Virus record (IMG/VR): IMGVR_UViG_3300042514_002044 | Location: 1 to 34,467 of that record | Reading direction: 5' to 3' (one strand) | From: a virus | Length of the DNA: 34,467 bases | In this document: positions 7,341 through 14,953 of the stretch, piece by piece | Layout of the letters: every line of letters starts with the position of its first letter | Position numbering within the stretch: the stretch's first letter is position 1 | Translations under genes and position numbers: made by a program | Notes under the pieces: generated by a model | The model's input: the letters and a program-made list of their open reading frames with translations, nothing else | The model's database searches: none | Told to the model about the DNA's origin: nothing

Positions 7341-7576
7341 TACATTTTCTTGTTTTTTGGTTTGATTGTAGTAGATGGTCTAGGAGTTTGCTGAGATTTC
7401 TTAGCATCATAGTAATCATCAGTATAGCATTCACATGGAAGTCTAGAAGAACCACATTTTGGACAGGATAGAGGCTCAGCCGGTGAATCCGGCTTTGGAG
7501 CTTCTATTTCTTCGATATCTTTATCTGATGGCTTTTTCTTTTCTAATATGAATTGGAAGAATTTCTTAAATGACAT
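7340..7576 (-). CDS. Small zinc-motif protein with a possible capsid-targeting N-terminus
   Basis: The 78-residue product starts MSFKKFFQFILEKKK, which resembles the T4 capsid-targeting peptide (MKTYQEFIAEA in T4 internal proteins) and contains I-L-E, a fit to the T4 gp21 cleavage consensus (Ile/Leu-x-Glu). A short metal-binding knot follows (Cys 38-x2-Cys 41 ... Cys 48-x-Cys 50), then a basic, Pro/Thr-rich tail (RPSTTIKPKNKKM). It may be a packaged internal protein, but a cytoplasmic zinc-ribbon protein is also possible. The minus strand carries GATAAATAACTT just upstream (7592-7599), one mismatch from the T4 late box. Confidence 0.65.
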   Translation of the reverse strand: MSFKKFFQFILEKKKPSDKDIEEIEAPKPDSPAEPLSCPKCGSSRLPCECYTDDYYDAKKSQQTPRPSTTIKPKNKKM

Positions 7577-7594
7577 GGTGTCGTTTTAAGTTAT

Positions 7595-8128
7595 TTATCT
7601 TCCTTGTTGAAGTGCTTGTTCTCTTTGTGCAGCTTCTACTAAATTCTCAACAGATATACCTTGCTCAGCAGCAACTAATTCAAGAGAATGGTCTCTTAAA
7701 ACTTGTCTATCGTCGTTAATTTCTTTCATTGGAAGTGCAAATTGATCGCAGATTCTTCTGAACATTTTAGCGTTTTCAACACCTTTACCTGGATAATTTT
7801 TCAAGAAGTGGAAAATAGCTTCAATGATTTCTACCTGAGTATTACCATTTAATGCTCCATCGACTACAATTCCTTGTAATTTTTCGTAAGTTTCTGAAAT
7901 TGCATAAGATTCATATCCTTTCCACTCAACTGTTTCGTAAAAATTTTCAAACAAGTATTTTGTTTCTTCAACAGTTAAAAGAACCGCGTAATTTTTAGTC
8001 TCCAGTAATTGACGGATAGCATCAAATTTTTCCTGAGCTTCAGCAACTCTTTTTGGATCGATTAGACTAGGTCCTTGTTGGTTTTGACTTGTTGCTTCTT
8101 GAACATCGTCAGCTTTAATTACTTTCAT
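7595..8128 (-). CDS. Hypothetical phage protein, helical
   Basis: This 177-residue soluble protein is of unknown function. It is predicted to be mostly alpha-helical (AEAQEKFDAIRQLLETKNYA near 29-48, QVEIIEAIFHFLKNYPGKG near 97-115) and ends in a Gln/Glu/Ala-rich helix (AAQREQALQQGR). No catalytic motif is seen. The segment ENAKMFRRICDQFALPMKEI is distinctive enough to be a family signature. It heads its own unit, with a GCATATAATAAT element 21 bases upstream, and the two small genes 7340-7576 and 7059-7340 follow within 20 bases. Confidence 0.7.
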   Translation of the reverse strand: MKVIKADDVQEATSQNQQGPSLIDPKRVAEAQEKFDAIRQLLETKNYAVLLTVEETKYLFENFYETVEWKGYESYAISETYEKLQGIVVDGALNGNTQVEIIEAIFHFLKNYPGKGVENAKMFRRICDQFALPMKEINDDRQVLRDHSLELVAAEQGISVENLVEAAQREQALQQGR

Positions 8129-8147
8129 ATTTTAGTTTTTGTTTTAA

Positions 8148-8159
8148 TTATTATATGCA
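8148..8159 (-). promoter_or_regulatory. Phage promoter-like element GCATATAATAAT
   Basis: TGCATATAATAATTAAAAC on the minus strand lies 21 bases before the ATG at 8128 and overlaps the gap right after the stop of the oxygenase gene. It is a near-perfect match to the copy at 6984. Confidence 0.65.
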
Positions 8160-8161
8160 CT

Positions 8162-8977
8162 TTATGATTTTTTGTTTCGATAAACTGATTCAAAAGTTGT
8201 AATTGATGACCTATCTTTTATTAATTTCTCAATTGAATCATTTCCTATTTGATCTTTAGTCGGAGCAAATTTAACTTTCATTCTTTCATCTGCATTTATT
8301 GCAGGAGGCATCAAATAATATGTTGCTAAGCTATTTCGAGTCAAATTTTCCGGTGAAGATATGTCATTACATATTCCGTGCCATGAGTTTTGAGTAGTAT
8401 TAAAAATTACTGCTCGATTGAATATGCAATCTACAATTTTCGAAGGCTGTGATTCTGGCATTCCAGTGTCTTTATTATGTTCCCATAAACCAAAAGATCC
8501 ACCATATTCAGATTTCCAATTAGGATTAATGTATAATATTAGATTAGCAACTCTTTGCATATGTAATTTTGGATGAATAGAATAATCTAAATGAGGATTT
8601 AATTTACCTCCAGATTTATGCGTATGAAACCCTCCTCCATGTAAACCAATATCGGCATACATATCATTTTCTCTTTTTCCAGTTACGATAAATTCTATTT
8701 TTTGAGTAAATTCCGGAGAGAGAACATGAGTAAAAAATTGATAGGTCTTTGGAGGAAATTTATTCCAATTATTAGAAGCCTTTTTTATTTCTAAAGGATT
8801 ATCATATGAATACCAAAAATCGTCATCAAAATCAGGGAATTCAGAAGATAAAGACATTGCATCTTCAATTGAAAGGAAATTATCAATTACAATATAATTA
8901 AAAGGAGTTTCCCTTCTAAAAGATTCACTCATATGAATGAGCTGTTCGTCGTTAAGATTATCTATGTAAGTTTTCAT
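8162..8977 (-). CDS. 2-oxoglutarate/Fe(II)-dependent oxygenase (prolyl 4-hydroxylase-like)
   Basis: This 271-residue protein carries the complete 2OG-Fe(II) oxygenase facial triad and cosubstrate residue: His 129 and Asp 131 in NPHLDYS, distal His 200 in NSWHGI, and Arg 214 in LTRNSLATYYLM. LILYINPNWKSEYGGSFGLW (147-166) is the typical strand-turn of the prolyl-4-hydroxylase clade. Such enzymes hydroxylate a protein side chain, sugar or small molecule with O2 and 2-oxoglutarate. It ends 4 bases from the glycosyltransferase at 8982, inside the sugar-modification block. Hydroxylation of a glycan, or of a virion protein residue as an attachment point, is a reasonable inference. The target cannot be read from sequence. 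Confidence 0.88.
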   Translation of the reverse strand: MKTYIDNLNDEQLIHMSESFRRETPFNYIVIDNFLSIEDAMSLSSEFPDFDDDFWYSYDNPLEIKKASNNWNKFPPKTYQFFTHVLSPEFTQKIEFIVTGKRENDMYADIGLHGGGFHTHKSGGKLNPHLDYSIHPKLHMQRVANLILYINPNWKSEYGGSFGLWEHNKDTGMPESQPSKIVDCIFNRAVIFNTTQNSWHGICNDISSPENLTRNSLATYYLMPPAINADERMKVKFAPTKDQIGNDSIEKLIKDRSSITTFESVYRNKKS

Positions 8978-8981
8978 ATAT

Positions 8982-9707
8982 TTAAGATAATGGACCGTAA
9001 GGTATATTCCATTTATTTTGAAATTTAACGTGTTGATCGTTAGTAGTTTTTTGCTGGTACTCTGAATCGAATTTTTTATGAGTCAATCCAAGAATTTCAT
9101 TATGATGATTTACTATTGAATCCGCAACTAGACAATGAGAAATACCATTTTTCTGTAATTCCATTCCATAATCATTATCACAATACCAATGAGTGAATGT
9201 TTCATCTAACTCTTTAATTATATCATAAATTTTTCTTTGTTGGAATATACACCATCCTGCTAATTCTCCTCTTACCCTTCTCCCTTCATATACATTTCCT
9301 GCATGCGTAATGTTATCGCCTTGGGTTTGAGGACACCAAGGAGAAGCAGAAAGAAATCTAGGATGAGCATCCATTACTTCAATAATCTTAGAAGACCAAT
9401 TTTTTTCATAAGTCAAATCAGAATTACATAGAACCACATAAGGAGAGTTTCCAACCTTTCGACCTAAATTCAGATATTTATGATAACCAAATTCTCCTAT
9501 CGGTCTTAGCGTAGTTGTAGTATGTCTTCTATCCAATTGATTATATTCATCGTAGTTAATATCAGGATTTGATTCCACTATATATGCATGAAAAGTCACA
9601 TCTGTTCCAGGCTCTGAATTAAACAAAGAATCTAATCCTTCACGAGTTACTTGAAGAAGTTCATCATCTTTTGCCCAGCTAATTATTATTACGTCTATGT
9701 GCTTCAT
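8982..9707 (-). CDS. Glycosyltransferase, family 2-like (GT-A fold)
   Basis: A 241-residue GT-A type transferase. The N-terminal strand DVIIISWAKDDEL (5-17) starts the nucleotide-sugar binding fold, YVVLCNSDLTYEKNW (90-104) carries the DxD-equivalent NSD (95-97), and WCIFQQRKIYDIIKELDE plus HWYCDNDYGMEL (about 177-188) match the acceptor/catalytic region of GT2 enzymes, with Asp-x-Asp after the Cys. It probably transfers a sugar from a nucleotide donor in the cytoplasm. It has its own promoter-like element 16 bases upstream and is followed by the oxygenase 4 bases later. Confidence 0.85.
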   Translation of the reverse strand: MKHIDVIIISWAKDDELLQVTREGLDSLFNSEPGTDVTFHAYIVESNPDINYDEYNQLDRRHTTTTLRPIGEFGYHKYLNLGRKVGNSPYVVLCNSDLTYEKNWSSKIIEVMDAHPRFLSASPWCPQTQGDNITHAGNVYEGRRVRGELAGWCIFQQRKIYDIIKELDETFTHWYCDNDYGMELQKNGISHCLVADSIVNHHNEILGLTHKKFDSEYQQKTTNDQHVKFQNKWNIPYGPLS

Positions 9708-9720
9708 TTTATTATTGTTT

Positions 9721-9732
9721 ATTATTATATGT
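9721..9732 (-). promoter_or_regulatory. Phage promoter-like element CATATAATAATA
   Basis: ACATATAATAATAAACAA on the minus strand lies 16 bases before the ATG at 9707, immediately after the stop of the gene ending at 9749. The following AAACAATAATAAAATG leader matches other starts in the window. Confidence 0.65.
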
Positions 9733-9748
9733 TGTTTTATGAATTAGA

Positions 9749-10348
9749 TTATCTTACGAGTTCAACGAAATATGAATTTTCATTAGGATGTTGAAAATGA
9801 ATTTCGCTTTCAGGTAAAAATCTTTTTAGGCATTTATAAATTCCATGCATATCAATAAATGGTCTAGGAGGATTAGCTAATAAATATTCTGCTGCTTGTA
9901 TCATATTAGGAATATGTTTTTTAGGTAACCAAAGAACTAAATCACTAACAAACTCATATTCTAACCAAGGTGCATGTGGTGGGTACATAAAATTAGTTTT
10001 GTTATAATCTATATTGCCTGTTTCAGTTACTTTTTTTAAGAAATTCAAATCAAATCGAGTAACAAAAATGAAATCTAGATCTTCATTTTCAACCATTTTT
10101 AAAGAATTTATAAAGGTGGTTATTTGATTAGATCCTTCAAATTGCAAAAGTCCTAAAGTCTTCGGTTCATATATCTCTTTTAATTCATCAATATGATCGT
10201 GATTGTATGTACAGACATAAACATTTACGTCATTTCCTGCTTCTACTAAAGGCTCATATAGATTAGTAGCTATATTATTTGAACATCTTCGAAAATCAGC
10301 TTTTCCATGTCCGAATGATATTCCTCTTATAAGTATTCCTATTTTCAT
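9749..10348 (-). CDS. Glycosyltransferase-like protein
   Basis: The 199-residue protein begins MKIGILIRGISFG and contains DFIFVTRFDLNFLKK (about 92-106), a V-x-R-x-D-type motif that also occurs in the gene at 10806 (VVIRSRFDV). Proteins of this type are found in capsule and lipopolysaccharide clusters and are thought to be GT-A-like transferases; the RxD motif would replace the DxD. It overlaps the phosphodiesterase-like gene by 4 bases (ATGA type). Its start has the leader AAAACAATAATATG, which recurs exactly at an internal ATG at 12272. The exact sugar is unknown. Confidence 0.65.
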   Translation of the reverse strand: MKIGILIRGISFGHGKADFRRCSNNIATNLYEPLVEAGNDVNVYVCTYNHDHIDELKEIYEPKTLGLLQFEGSNQITTFINSLKMVENEDLDFIFVTRFDLNFLKKVTETGNIDYNKTNFMYPPHAPWLEYEFVSDLVLWLPKKHIPNMIQAAEYLLANPPRPFIDMHGIYKCLKRFLPESEIHFQHPNENSYFVELVR

Positions 10349-10806
10349 ATTATTGTTTTGTATTTACTAACATAATCACTACAAACACCTAAACAACCTT
10401 CAATAGATTCGTCATTTATTTCTGGCATTACTGCTATGCTAGATTTTATGGGTTGCTTTCCTGGATATGCCCAAATGTAATTTAATGAAGTTAATGTGAC
10501 TGTATCTTCTTCATGCCAAAAATAATTAACAGGATAACCACACTCTTGAAAATAAACTAAAGCTTCTACATTTTTGCAATGAACCCAAAGCTTCGTTAAT
10601 CTATCTCGAAACCATCTAAAATCAATTCCGTAATCAGGTTTATCATGTCCTAAAAAAAGCTGCCAACTAAATTGTTCAGTTTTTATATACCAAACATCGA
10701 CTTCAACATCGAAACCTTCTTTTATTGCTTCATCTATGTATGTTGGTTCGTTTTCCCATGATTCAAATTTCCCATCAGTATTTCCTCGATGTGCAATATA
10801 TTTCAT
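10345..10806 (-). CDS. GDPD/PI-PLC-like phosphodiesterase domain protein
   Basis: This 153-residue protein starts YIAHRGNTDGK (3-13), followed by EN (residues 19-20) and FDVEVDVWY (32-40). HRG...EN...E-x-D is the metal and catalytic signature of glycerophosphodiester phosphodiesterases (His 6, Arg 7, Glu 19, Glu 35, Asp 37), and LGHD (52-55) supplies the second catalytic His. It is much shorter than the usual 240-residue barrel and is probably a compact TIM-barrel variant of the kind seen in surface polysaccharide clusters. It may act on a phosphodiester in a glycan or lipid. It overlaps both neighbours by 1-4 bases, in the same operon. Confidence 0.72.
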   Translation of the reverse strand: MKYIAHRGNTDGKFESWENEPTYIDEAIKEGFDVEVDVWYIKTEQFSWQLFLGHDKPDYGIDFRWFRDRLTKLWVHCKNVEALVYFQECGYPVNYFWHEEDTVTLTSLNYIWAYPGKQPIKSSIAVMPEINDESIEGCLGVCSDYVSKYKTII

Positions 10807-11465
10807 TAGTATCGTATTTCGTTTTTTAGCACATAAGCCATATTTGGATCGTTTACAAATTCTATTCCATTATAATTTAGCCAATTCCTAAATACATCTT
10901 CAGCATTAACGCAAGTAGAAATTATATTAGGTGTATAAAAAGATTCATCAGGCACACATTTTCTCATAGTAGAAGATGTACCATAAAATAAAATATCGCT
11001 AGGCATTCCATTAATAGGAGATAGTCTACCATATATTTTATTTTCTTCACATTTTAAATCATTAGGCATAATTAAATAGGTAACATCAAATCTACTTCTT
11101 ATTACTACATCATATTCATCATCGATTAATTGTATAGAATTCTTTATTTTAGTAAACATCAATAAAGTTCCTCTAACATTAACTCGAGAATCTCTAGGAA
11201 ATTGAAAATTAAAATTAGATAGATAATCGTATTTAGTACTTGAATCAATTTCTATCTTAGCTGGTCGATAATTAGACAGAAGACTATCAGAATTAATTAC
11301 ATCATCAATTTCGATATCACCTTTCCAAAAAAGTAAATTACTACCTCTATTTTTCCATGTTGAGATATAAACATCATCACAAATATCAAATAATAATTTA
11401 CTTGCTTCAGTAGGATGATTTTCATATCCTCTAGTGTGACCGGATATACATAATGCTATTTTCAT
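10806..11465 (-). CDS. Glycosyltransferase-like protein (capsule/LPS cluster type)
   Basis: I chose the ATG at 11465, giving MKIALCISGHTRGYENH; the frame is open 27 bases further upstream, but that extension overlaps other sequence and starts weakly. The 219-residue product shares its opening (CISGHTRGYE) and DVVIRSRFDVTYLI with polysaccharide-cluster glycosyltransferases and is a distant relative of the gene at 9749. It lacks membrane helices. The ATG overlaps the stop of a short orphan coding fragment (ATGA). The likely role is sugar transfer in the phage glycan pathway; donor and acceptor are unknown. Confidence 0.68.
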   Translation of the reverse strand: MKIALCISGHTRGYENHPTEASKLLFDICDDVYISTWKNRGSNLLFWKGDIEIDDVINSDSLLSNYRPAKIEIDSSTKYDYLSNFNFQFPRDSRVNVRGTLLMFTKIKNSIQLIDDEYDVVIRSRFDVTYLIMPNDLKCEENKIYGRLSPINGMPSDILFYGTSSTMRKCVPDESFYTPNIISTCVNAEDVFRNWLNYNGIEFVNDPNMAYVLKNEIRY

Positions 11466-11530
11466 AATACTTGATGTAGTTTTTCTACACATTCATCGAC
11501 TATACCTTTCCATTCAATTGAAATAAATTT
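11462..11530 (-). pseudogene. Orphan C-terminal coding fragment (possible gene remnant)
   Basis: Between the stop of the HAD-nucleotidyltransferase gene and the ATG at 11465 an open frame without a start reads KFISIEWKGIVDECVEKLHQ, then VL and TGA, with the TGA overlapping the next ATG as ATGA. The composition is protein-like and the coupled stop/start arrangement is that of a real gene end. I read this as the tail of a gene whose front was removed by deletion. The open frame continues upstream only about 9 codons, overlapping the end of the 11529 gene in another frame. Confidence 0.4.
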
Positions 11531-12893
11531 ATTTTGAATATTCGGAAAGATACGAGTTTAAATCTTCAGGAGTACCTAAACCCCACATTCCTTTTATATT
11601 GTATGTTCGAATCTCTTTGCCATCTTCTATTGCTTGATTGAAAACCGGACATACATAAAATTCATTGTTAACTCGAATATCTTTGTTAATCATTTGTTCT
11701 GCAAATTTAACATAATCTGATCCCTTCTTCCAATAATAAATACCTACTGTCGCAATATCAGATATAGGATTTTTTTCTGCAACTTCAGTAACTAATCCTT
11801 CTTCGTTTATTTTTGCAAAAGACCATTTAGGATGAGTAGAAGTAAAAGAAACAATTCCTCCGTCACAATCGGTTTCATTCATTTTATACATAAATTCATT
11901 AGAATCCCATACAACAAATTGATCTGAATTTGCCATAACTAAAGGCATATCATTATCTATAAATTCTTTAGCGAGTAAAGTAGTACATGCAGCACCTTCG
12001 GTTATTCCATCAACTTCAACTATTTTAGCATTAGGGGCAATTAAATTAAGTAAAGTATCTAAATTATATTTTTCTCTGTGAGATTTTTGTACTATGAAAA
12101 TATAATTTGCGTCAATATTAAGATTCTCAACGACTACTTGTATCATTGGCTTATTATTTACTTCAATTAAAGGTTTTGGGAATGTATATCCGGCCTTTTC
12201 GAATCTACTTCCAGCTCCAGCCATAGGTATCAAAACATTTAATTTTGAATCCTTCCATTTAGGTGTTGTCATATTATTGTTTTCTTTTATGTGTTTAATC
12301 TTTTCTTTTATATTAAGGTAAGTTACTTCAATTGGATTTTTAACCCTAAGTACATGAGACATACTTCTAGAAGCAGCTAATAATCCGTAAGGAGAATCTT
12401 CGACGATTATAGTTTCTTCGGCTAAACATCCTATGGTAGATATCGCTTTCCAATACATTTCAGGATGAGGTTTTGAATTACTTACATCTTCATTGGATAT
12501 AATCAAATCAAAAAACTCGATTATTCCTAGTTTAGAAAGTACGGTAAGTACTGTCTTTCTAATACTATTAGAACATACTACTAGCTTATAACCTTCATTA
12601 GATAACATTTGCATTGTAGTAATTAATTGAGAATCTGCTCGCAAATTTCTTAAAGCTTGTAAAGTATACATTTGTTTATCGCCCCAAACTTTGCTATGCA
12701 ATTCAACCGGAAGACCTTTATGTTTAGTCAACATATTTAATTTCTGGTTAGTTTTTAAACCATCATATATTGAAAGGTGTTCATTCCATTCTATAGCATA
12801 TTCTTCACCTAATGCTTTATTTAAAGCTTCATAGTGTATAGTTTTTGCTTCAACTAAAACTCCGTCTAAATCAAAAATTATTAACTTAATCAT
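11529..12893 (-). CDS. Fusion of HAD phosphatase and sugar nucleotidyltransferase
   Basis: The 454-residue protein joins two enzymes. Residues 1-200 are an HAD hydrolase of the beta-phosphoglucomutase type: FDLDGVLVE (7-15; nucleophile Asp 8 and Asp 10), VCSNS (106-110), SKPHPEMYWKA and VEDSPYG (164-170). Residues 208-454 are a sugar-1-phosphate nucleotidyltransferase: LIPMAGAGSRFEKAGY and FPKPLIEV near 220-245, and ANSDQFVV as the metal site. Together they could process a sugar phosphate and then activate it. Met 208 (ATG at 12272) is preceded by AAAACAATAATATG, identical to the start of the gene at 10348, so a separate nucleotidyltransferase may also be made from an internal start. Confidence 0.87.
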   Translation of the reverse strand: MIKLIIFDLDGVLVEAKTIHYEALNKALGEEYAIEWNEHLSIYDGLKTNQKLNMLTKHKGLPVELHSKVWGDKQMYTLQALRNLRADSQLITTMQMLSNEGYKLVVCSNSIRKTVLTVLSKLGIIEFFDLIISNEDVSNSKPHPEMYWKAISTIGCLAEETIIVEDSPYGLLAASRSMSHVLRVKNPIEVTYLNIKEKIKHIKENNNMTTPKWKDSKLNVLIPMAGAGSRFEKAGYTFPKPLIEVNNKPMIQVVVENLNIDANYIFIVQKSHREKYNLDTLLNLIAPNAKIVEVDGITEGAACTTLLAKEFIDNDMPLVMANSDQFVVWDSNEFMYKMNETDCDGGIVSFTSTHPKWSFAKINEEGLVTEVAEKNPISDIATVGIYYWKKGSDYVKFAEQMINKDIRVNNEFYVCPVFNQAIEDGKEIRTYNIKGMWGLGTPEDLNSYLSEYSK

Positions 12894-13686
12894 GTTTTTC
12901 TATTTTTGCTAAATAGGCAGAAGGCCAATTATAATAAGACAAACCAGCTTCTCTAGGATATTTTTGTCTAACTTCTTCTGAGTATTTGAGAGTATCGAAG
13001 AAAATATCTCCATTTTCTATTACTAATATATAATCAACTGGCTGCCAACCTGATTCTATTCGAGTTTTAGCTCTCTTTAGTGCTTGTTCTTTTGTTCGAT
13101 AAGTTATATGTTTATGACAAAAATCTACACTTATACTATTCATTGCTTGCGGAGGAATTGTTAAGCTGTGACTTTTACCATACACAAATTCTGGCTTCAT
13201 TCTAAAATATCGATGTTCAGGAAACCCAGGCATCATACAATATTCTAACATAGGTTCGATTAAACCTCCATTATTCGTATTTTCGATCCATGATTCCTTT
13301 TGTGAAGTATGTGGGAAAAAGTGAAGATTTCTAACGGTAACTGAATCAAAATCTAAGTGATCGATACTTTCTAGCATGGTCAAAGGATTACTTTCAGGAA
13401 ATTCATCTGGGTGAAGTACTGCTACCCATTTTTTTTCAGGTGATATTTCTTTTGCCTTTTCTAAAAGAAATCCTCTAATTGAATCGTTTGATACTCCATG
13501 TACAACGTTTTCATCTCTTTCGTAGTATTTTACTTCAGGAAATCTAGAACATATTTCTCTACCTAATTCATCTTCGCTACCATCGAGAACTAGAATTGGA
13601 TCGAAATATTTTGTGATTACATTCAAATATTCTTCGAGTATATCGTTTTCATCTCGCATAATTAAAAGACCTATCTGCTTTTCCAT
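12886..13686 (-). CDS. Glycosyltransferase family 2-like protein
   Basis: A 266-residue GT-A type protein. IGLLIMRDENDILEEYL (5-21) and PILVLDGSEDELG (30-42) match the first half of bacterial glycosyl transferase family 2 proteins, and VAVLHPDEFPE (88-98) holds the HxDEF variant of the metal-binding motif (His 92, Asp 94, Glu 95). PGFPEHRYFRM (near 173-183) is another family feature. It overlaps the HAD-fusion gene by 8 bases and the upstream glycosyltransferase by 1 base. A promoter-like ATATAATA element lies 11 bases before its ATG, inside the end of the upstream gene. No membrane segments are present. Confidence 0.82.
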   Translation of the reverse strand: MEKQIGLLIMRDENDILEEYLNVITKYFDPILVLDGSEDELGREICSRFPEVKYYERDENVVHGVSNDSIRGFLLEKAKEISPEKKWVAVLHPDEFPESNPLTMLESIDHLDFDSVTVRNLHFFPHTSQKESWIENTNNGGLIEPMLEYCMMPGFPEHRYFRMKPEFVYGKSHSLTIPPQAMNSISVDFCHKHITYRTKEQALKRAKTRIESGWQPVDYILVIENGDIFFDTLKYSEEVRQKYPREAGLSYYNWPSAYLAKIEKHD

Positions 13687-14225
13687 TATCTTAGTGTATT
13701 ATATGTTGAAAGAACTTTATTTATACGCAAAGGAGAAGTTTTAGAAGCACATTCATATGCAAATATACCATCAGCCGCATATATCCCTAATTCCCATCTA
13801 GTTTCTCCTATCAATGAATGAGAAACCACAAAATTATGACTGTCGGTATAATTAACTCCTATAGAATCTGCATTTAATCTTAAAGTACCATTAGGCCATT
13901 CCTGAGGAAATGTTAAAAAATCGAAATCAATATTTTTTATACTTTCGTACAAATCTTTATGTAAAATGGTATCGTCGTCATTAAAATAAACAAATCCCTT
14001 TTCGATTTTATCAATAGCAAAATTTCGTTGACCGTTGCCTGAAAAACTAGCAGGATCTTTATGTGGATATGGTTCACAATTTTCTGGAATTAAATCTGCT
14101 GATGGTAATTCTGCTGAATCGAAAACCACAATCCATCGATAATTTTCTCTAGGAATATTGATACTTTTAGCTATTGTATGTAGATTTTCTGGTCTACTAC
14201 AAGGTGTTATGATATTTAAAAACAT
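13686..14225 (-). CDS. Glycosyltransferase, GT-A fold with DDD motif
   Basis: The 179-residue protein starts NIITPCSRPENL (4-15), the classic first strand and loop of small GT-A transferases, and has FVYFNDDDTILHKDLYE (78-94) with the metal-binding Asp 83-85. GNGQRNFAIDKI (64-75) is also typical of this family, in which Arg and Asn contact the nucleotide. Near the end, SLIGETRWELGIYAADG may form the acceptor/catalytic site. It is one of at least four probable transferases in a row. The nuclease gene ends at its start, with a shared base. Confidence 0.82.
   Translation of the reverse strand: MFLNIITPCSRPENLHTIAKSINIPRENYRWIVVFDSAELPSADLIPENCEPYPHKDPASFSGNGQRNFAIDKIEKGFVYFNDDDTILHKDLYESIKNIDFDFLTFPQEWPNGTLRLNADSIGVNYTDSHNFVVSHSLIGETRWELGIYAADGIFAYECASKTSPLRINKVLSTYNTLR
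13695..13707 (-). promoter_or_regulatory. Phage promoter-like element CATATAATACA inside the upstream gene
   Basis: AACATATAATACACTAAG on the minus strand lies 11 bases before the ATG at 13686 and overlaps the last codons of the 14225 gene. It fits the recurring element over CATATAATA. Confidence 0.45.
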
Positions 14226-14953
14226 TATATTTGGTCTTTTATTGTTGAATGATATTGTACTACTTTATCGTAGAACATTTCAAAGTATTTTTTTATTTCT
14301 GATCGATTCATTTCAAACATCTGAACTTCTCCACTTTCGCAAGAAATCCAAATTTCGCAAGTATCAGGAAATATTCCATGTCTTTCTTTAAGAGCTACTG
14401 AATAACCCGCAGTTTGCATTTTGTAATTATCAATCCAATCTTCTCGTTTAGGCTTTTTACTTGACTTAAAATCAATTACTCTAGGAGTTTTTGGCTTACC
14501 CCAAATAGATAAATCCATTCTACCAGCATATCCACCACCCTTTAAAGACCAAAGAGGAATTTCTTGAAACATAACAGATTCTATACGTTCATAGAATTCA
14601 GAATTGTTATGAAATTGTAAGAATAGATTTTTACCACATTCGATTTCTTCAGGTGTCAAATGCTGACATTCCTGTCTAGCTTTAATAAAGGCTTGTTGAA
14701 GTGGATTTTCTTCTTGATAAACAAATCTAGAATTGAGGTAATGCTCGTGTAAAGAGTGCATATAAGTTCCTCGATTTGCCGAAAATTTAGAAATTCTATC
14801 AGCTTCTGCTTGACCTACTCGAGTAACCCAATCGTCTAATCCAGTTTTATCACCGGTTGCCGATAAAATTGTTGTTACTGAAGGAAGATACAATTTAGTG
14901 CTTTCATCTACTACATAATATCTACCTCCAGTTTTACCGGTTATAGTTTTCAA
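14225..14953 (-). CDS. RecB/Cas4-like PD-(D/E)XK nuclease
   Basis: This 242-residue protein has the RecB-type nuclease signature: RGTYMHSLHEHY (61-72, with His 66), GRMDLSI (144-150, Asp 147), VIDFKSSKKPK (159-169, Asp 161 and Lys 163) and the downstream NYKMQTAGY (176-184, Gln 180 and Tyr 184). These cleave DNA as exo- or endonucleases in repair and recombination. No Cys cluster typical of Cas4 is seen. The start is a TTG at 14953 that overlaps the upstream stop as TTGA; the first in-frame ATG is at codon 65, beyond conserved sequence, so TTG is preferred. It precedes the glycosyltransferase block. Confidence 0.85.
   Translation of the reverse strand: MKTITGKTGGRYYVVDESTKLYLPSVTTILSATGDKTGLDDWVTRVGQAEADRISKFSANRGTYMHSLHEHYLNSRFVYQEENPLQQAFIKARQECQHLTPEEIECGKNLFLQFHNNSEFYERIESVMFQEIPLWSLKGGGYAGRMDLSIWGKPKTPRVIDFKSSKKPKREDWIDNYKMQTAGYSVALKERHGIFPDTCEIWISCESGEVQMFEMNRSEIKKYFEMFYDKVVQYHSTIKDQI

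Noticed and set aside
11466-11492. N-terminal extension MCRKTTSSI of the 10806 gene
   Set aside because: MKIALCISGH is the typical family start and its ATG overlaps an upstream stop (ATGA); the extension overlaps the other frame.
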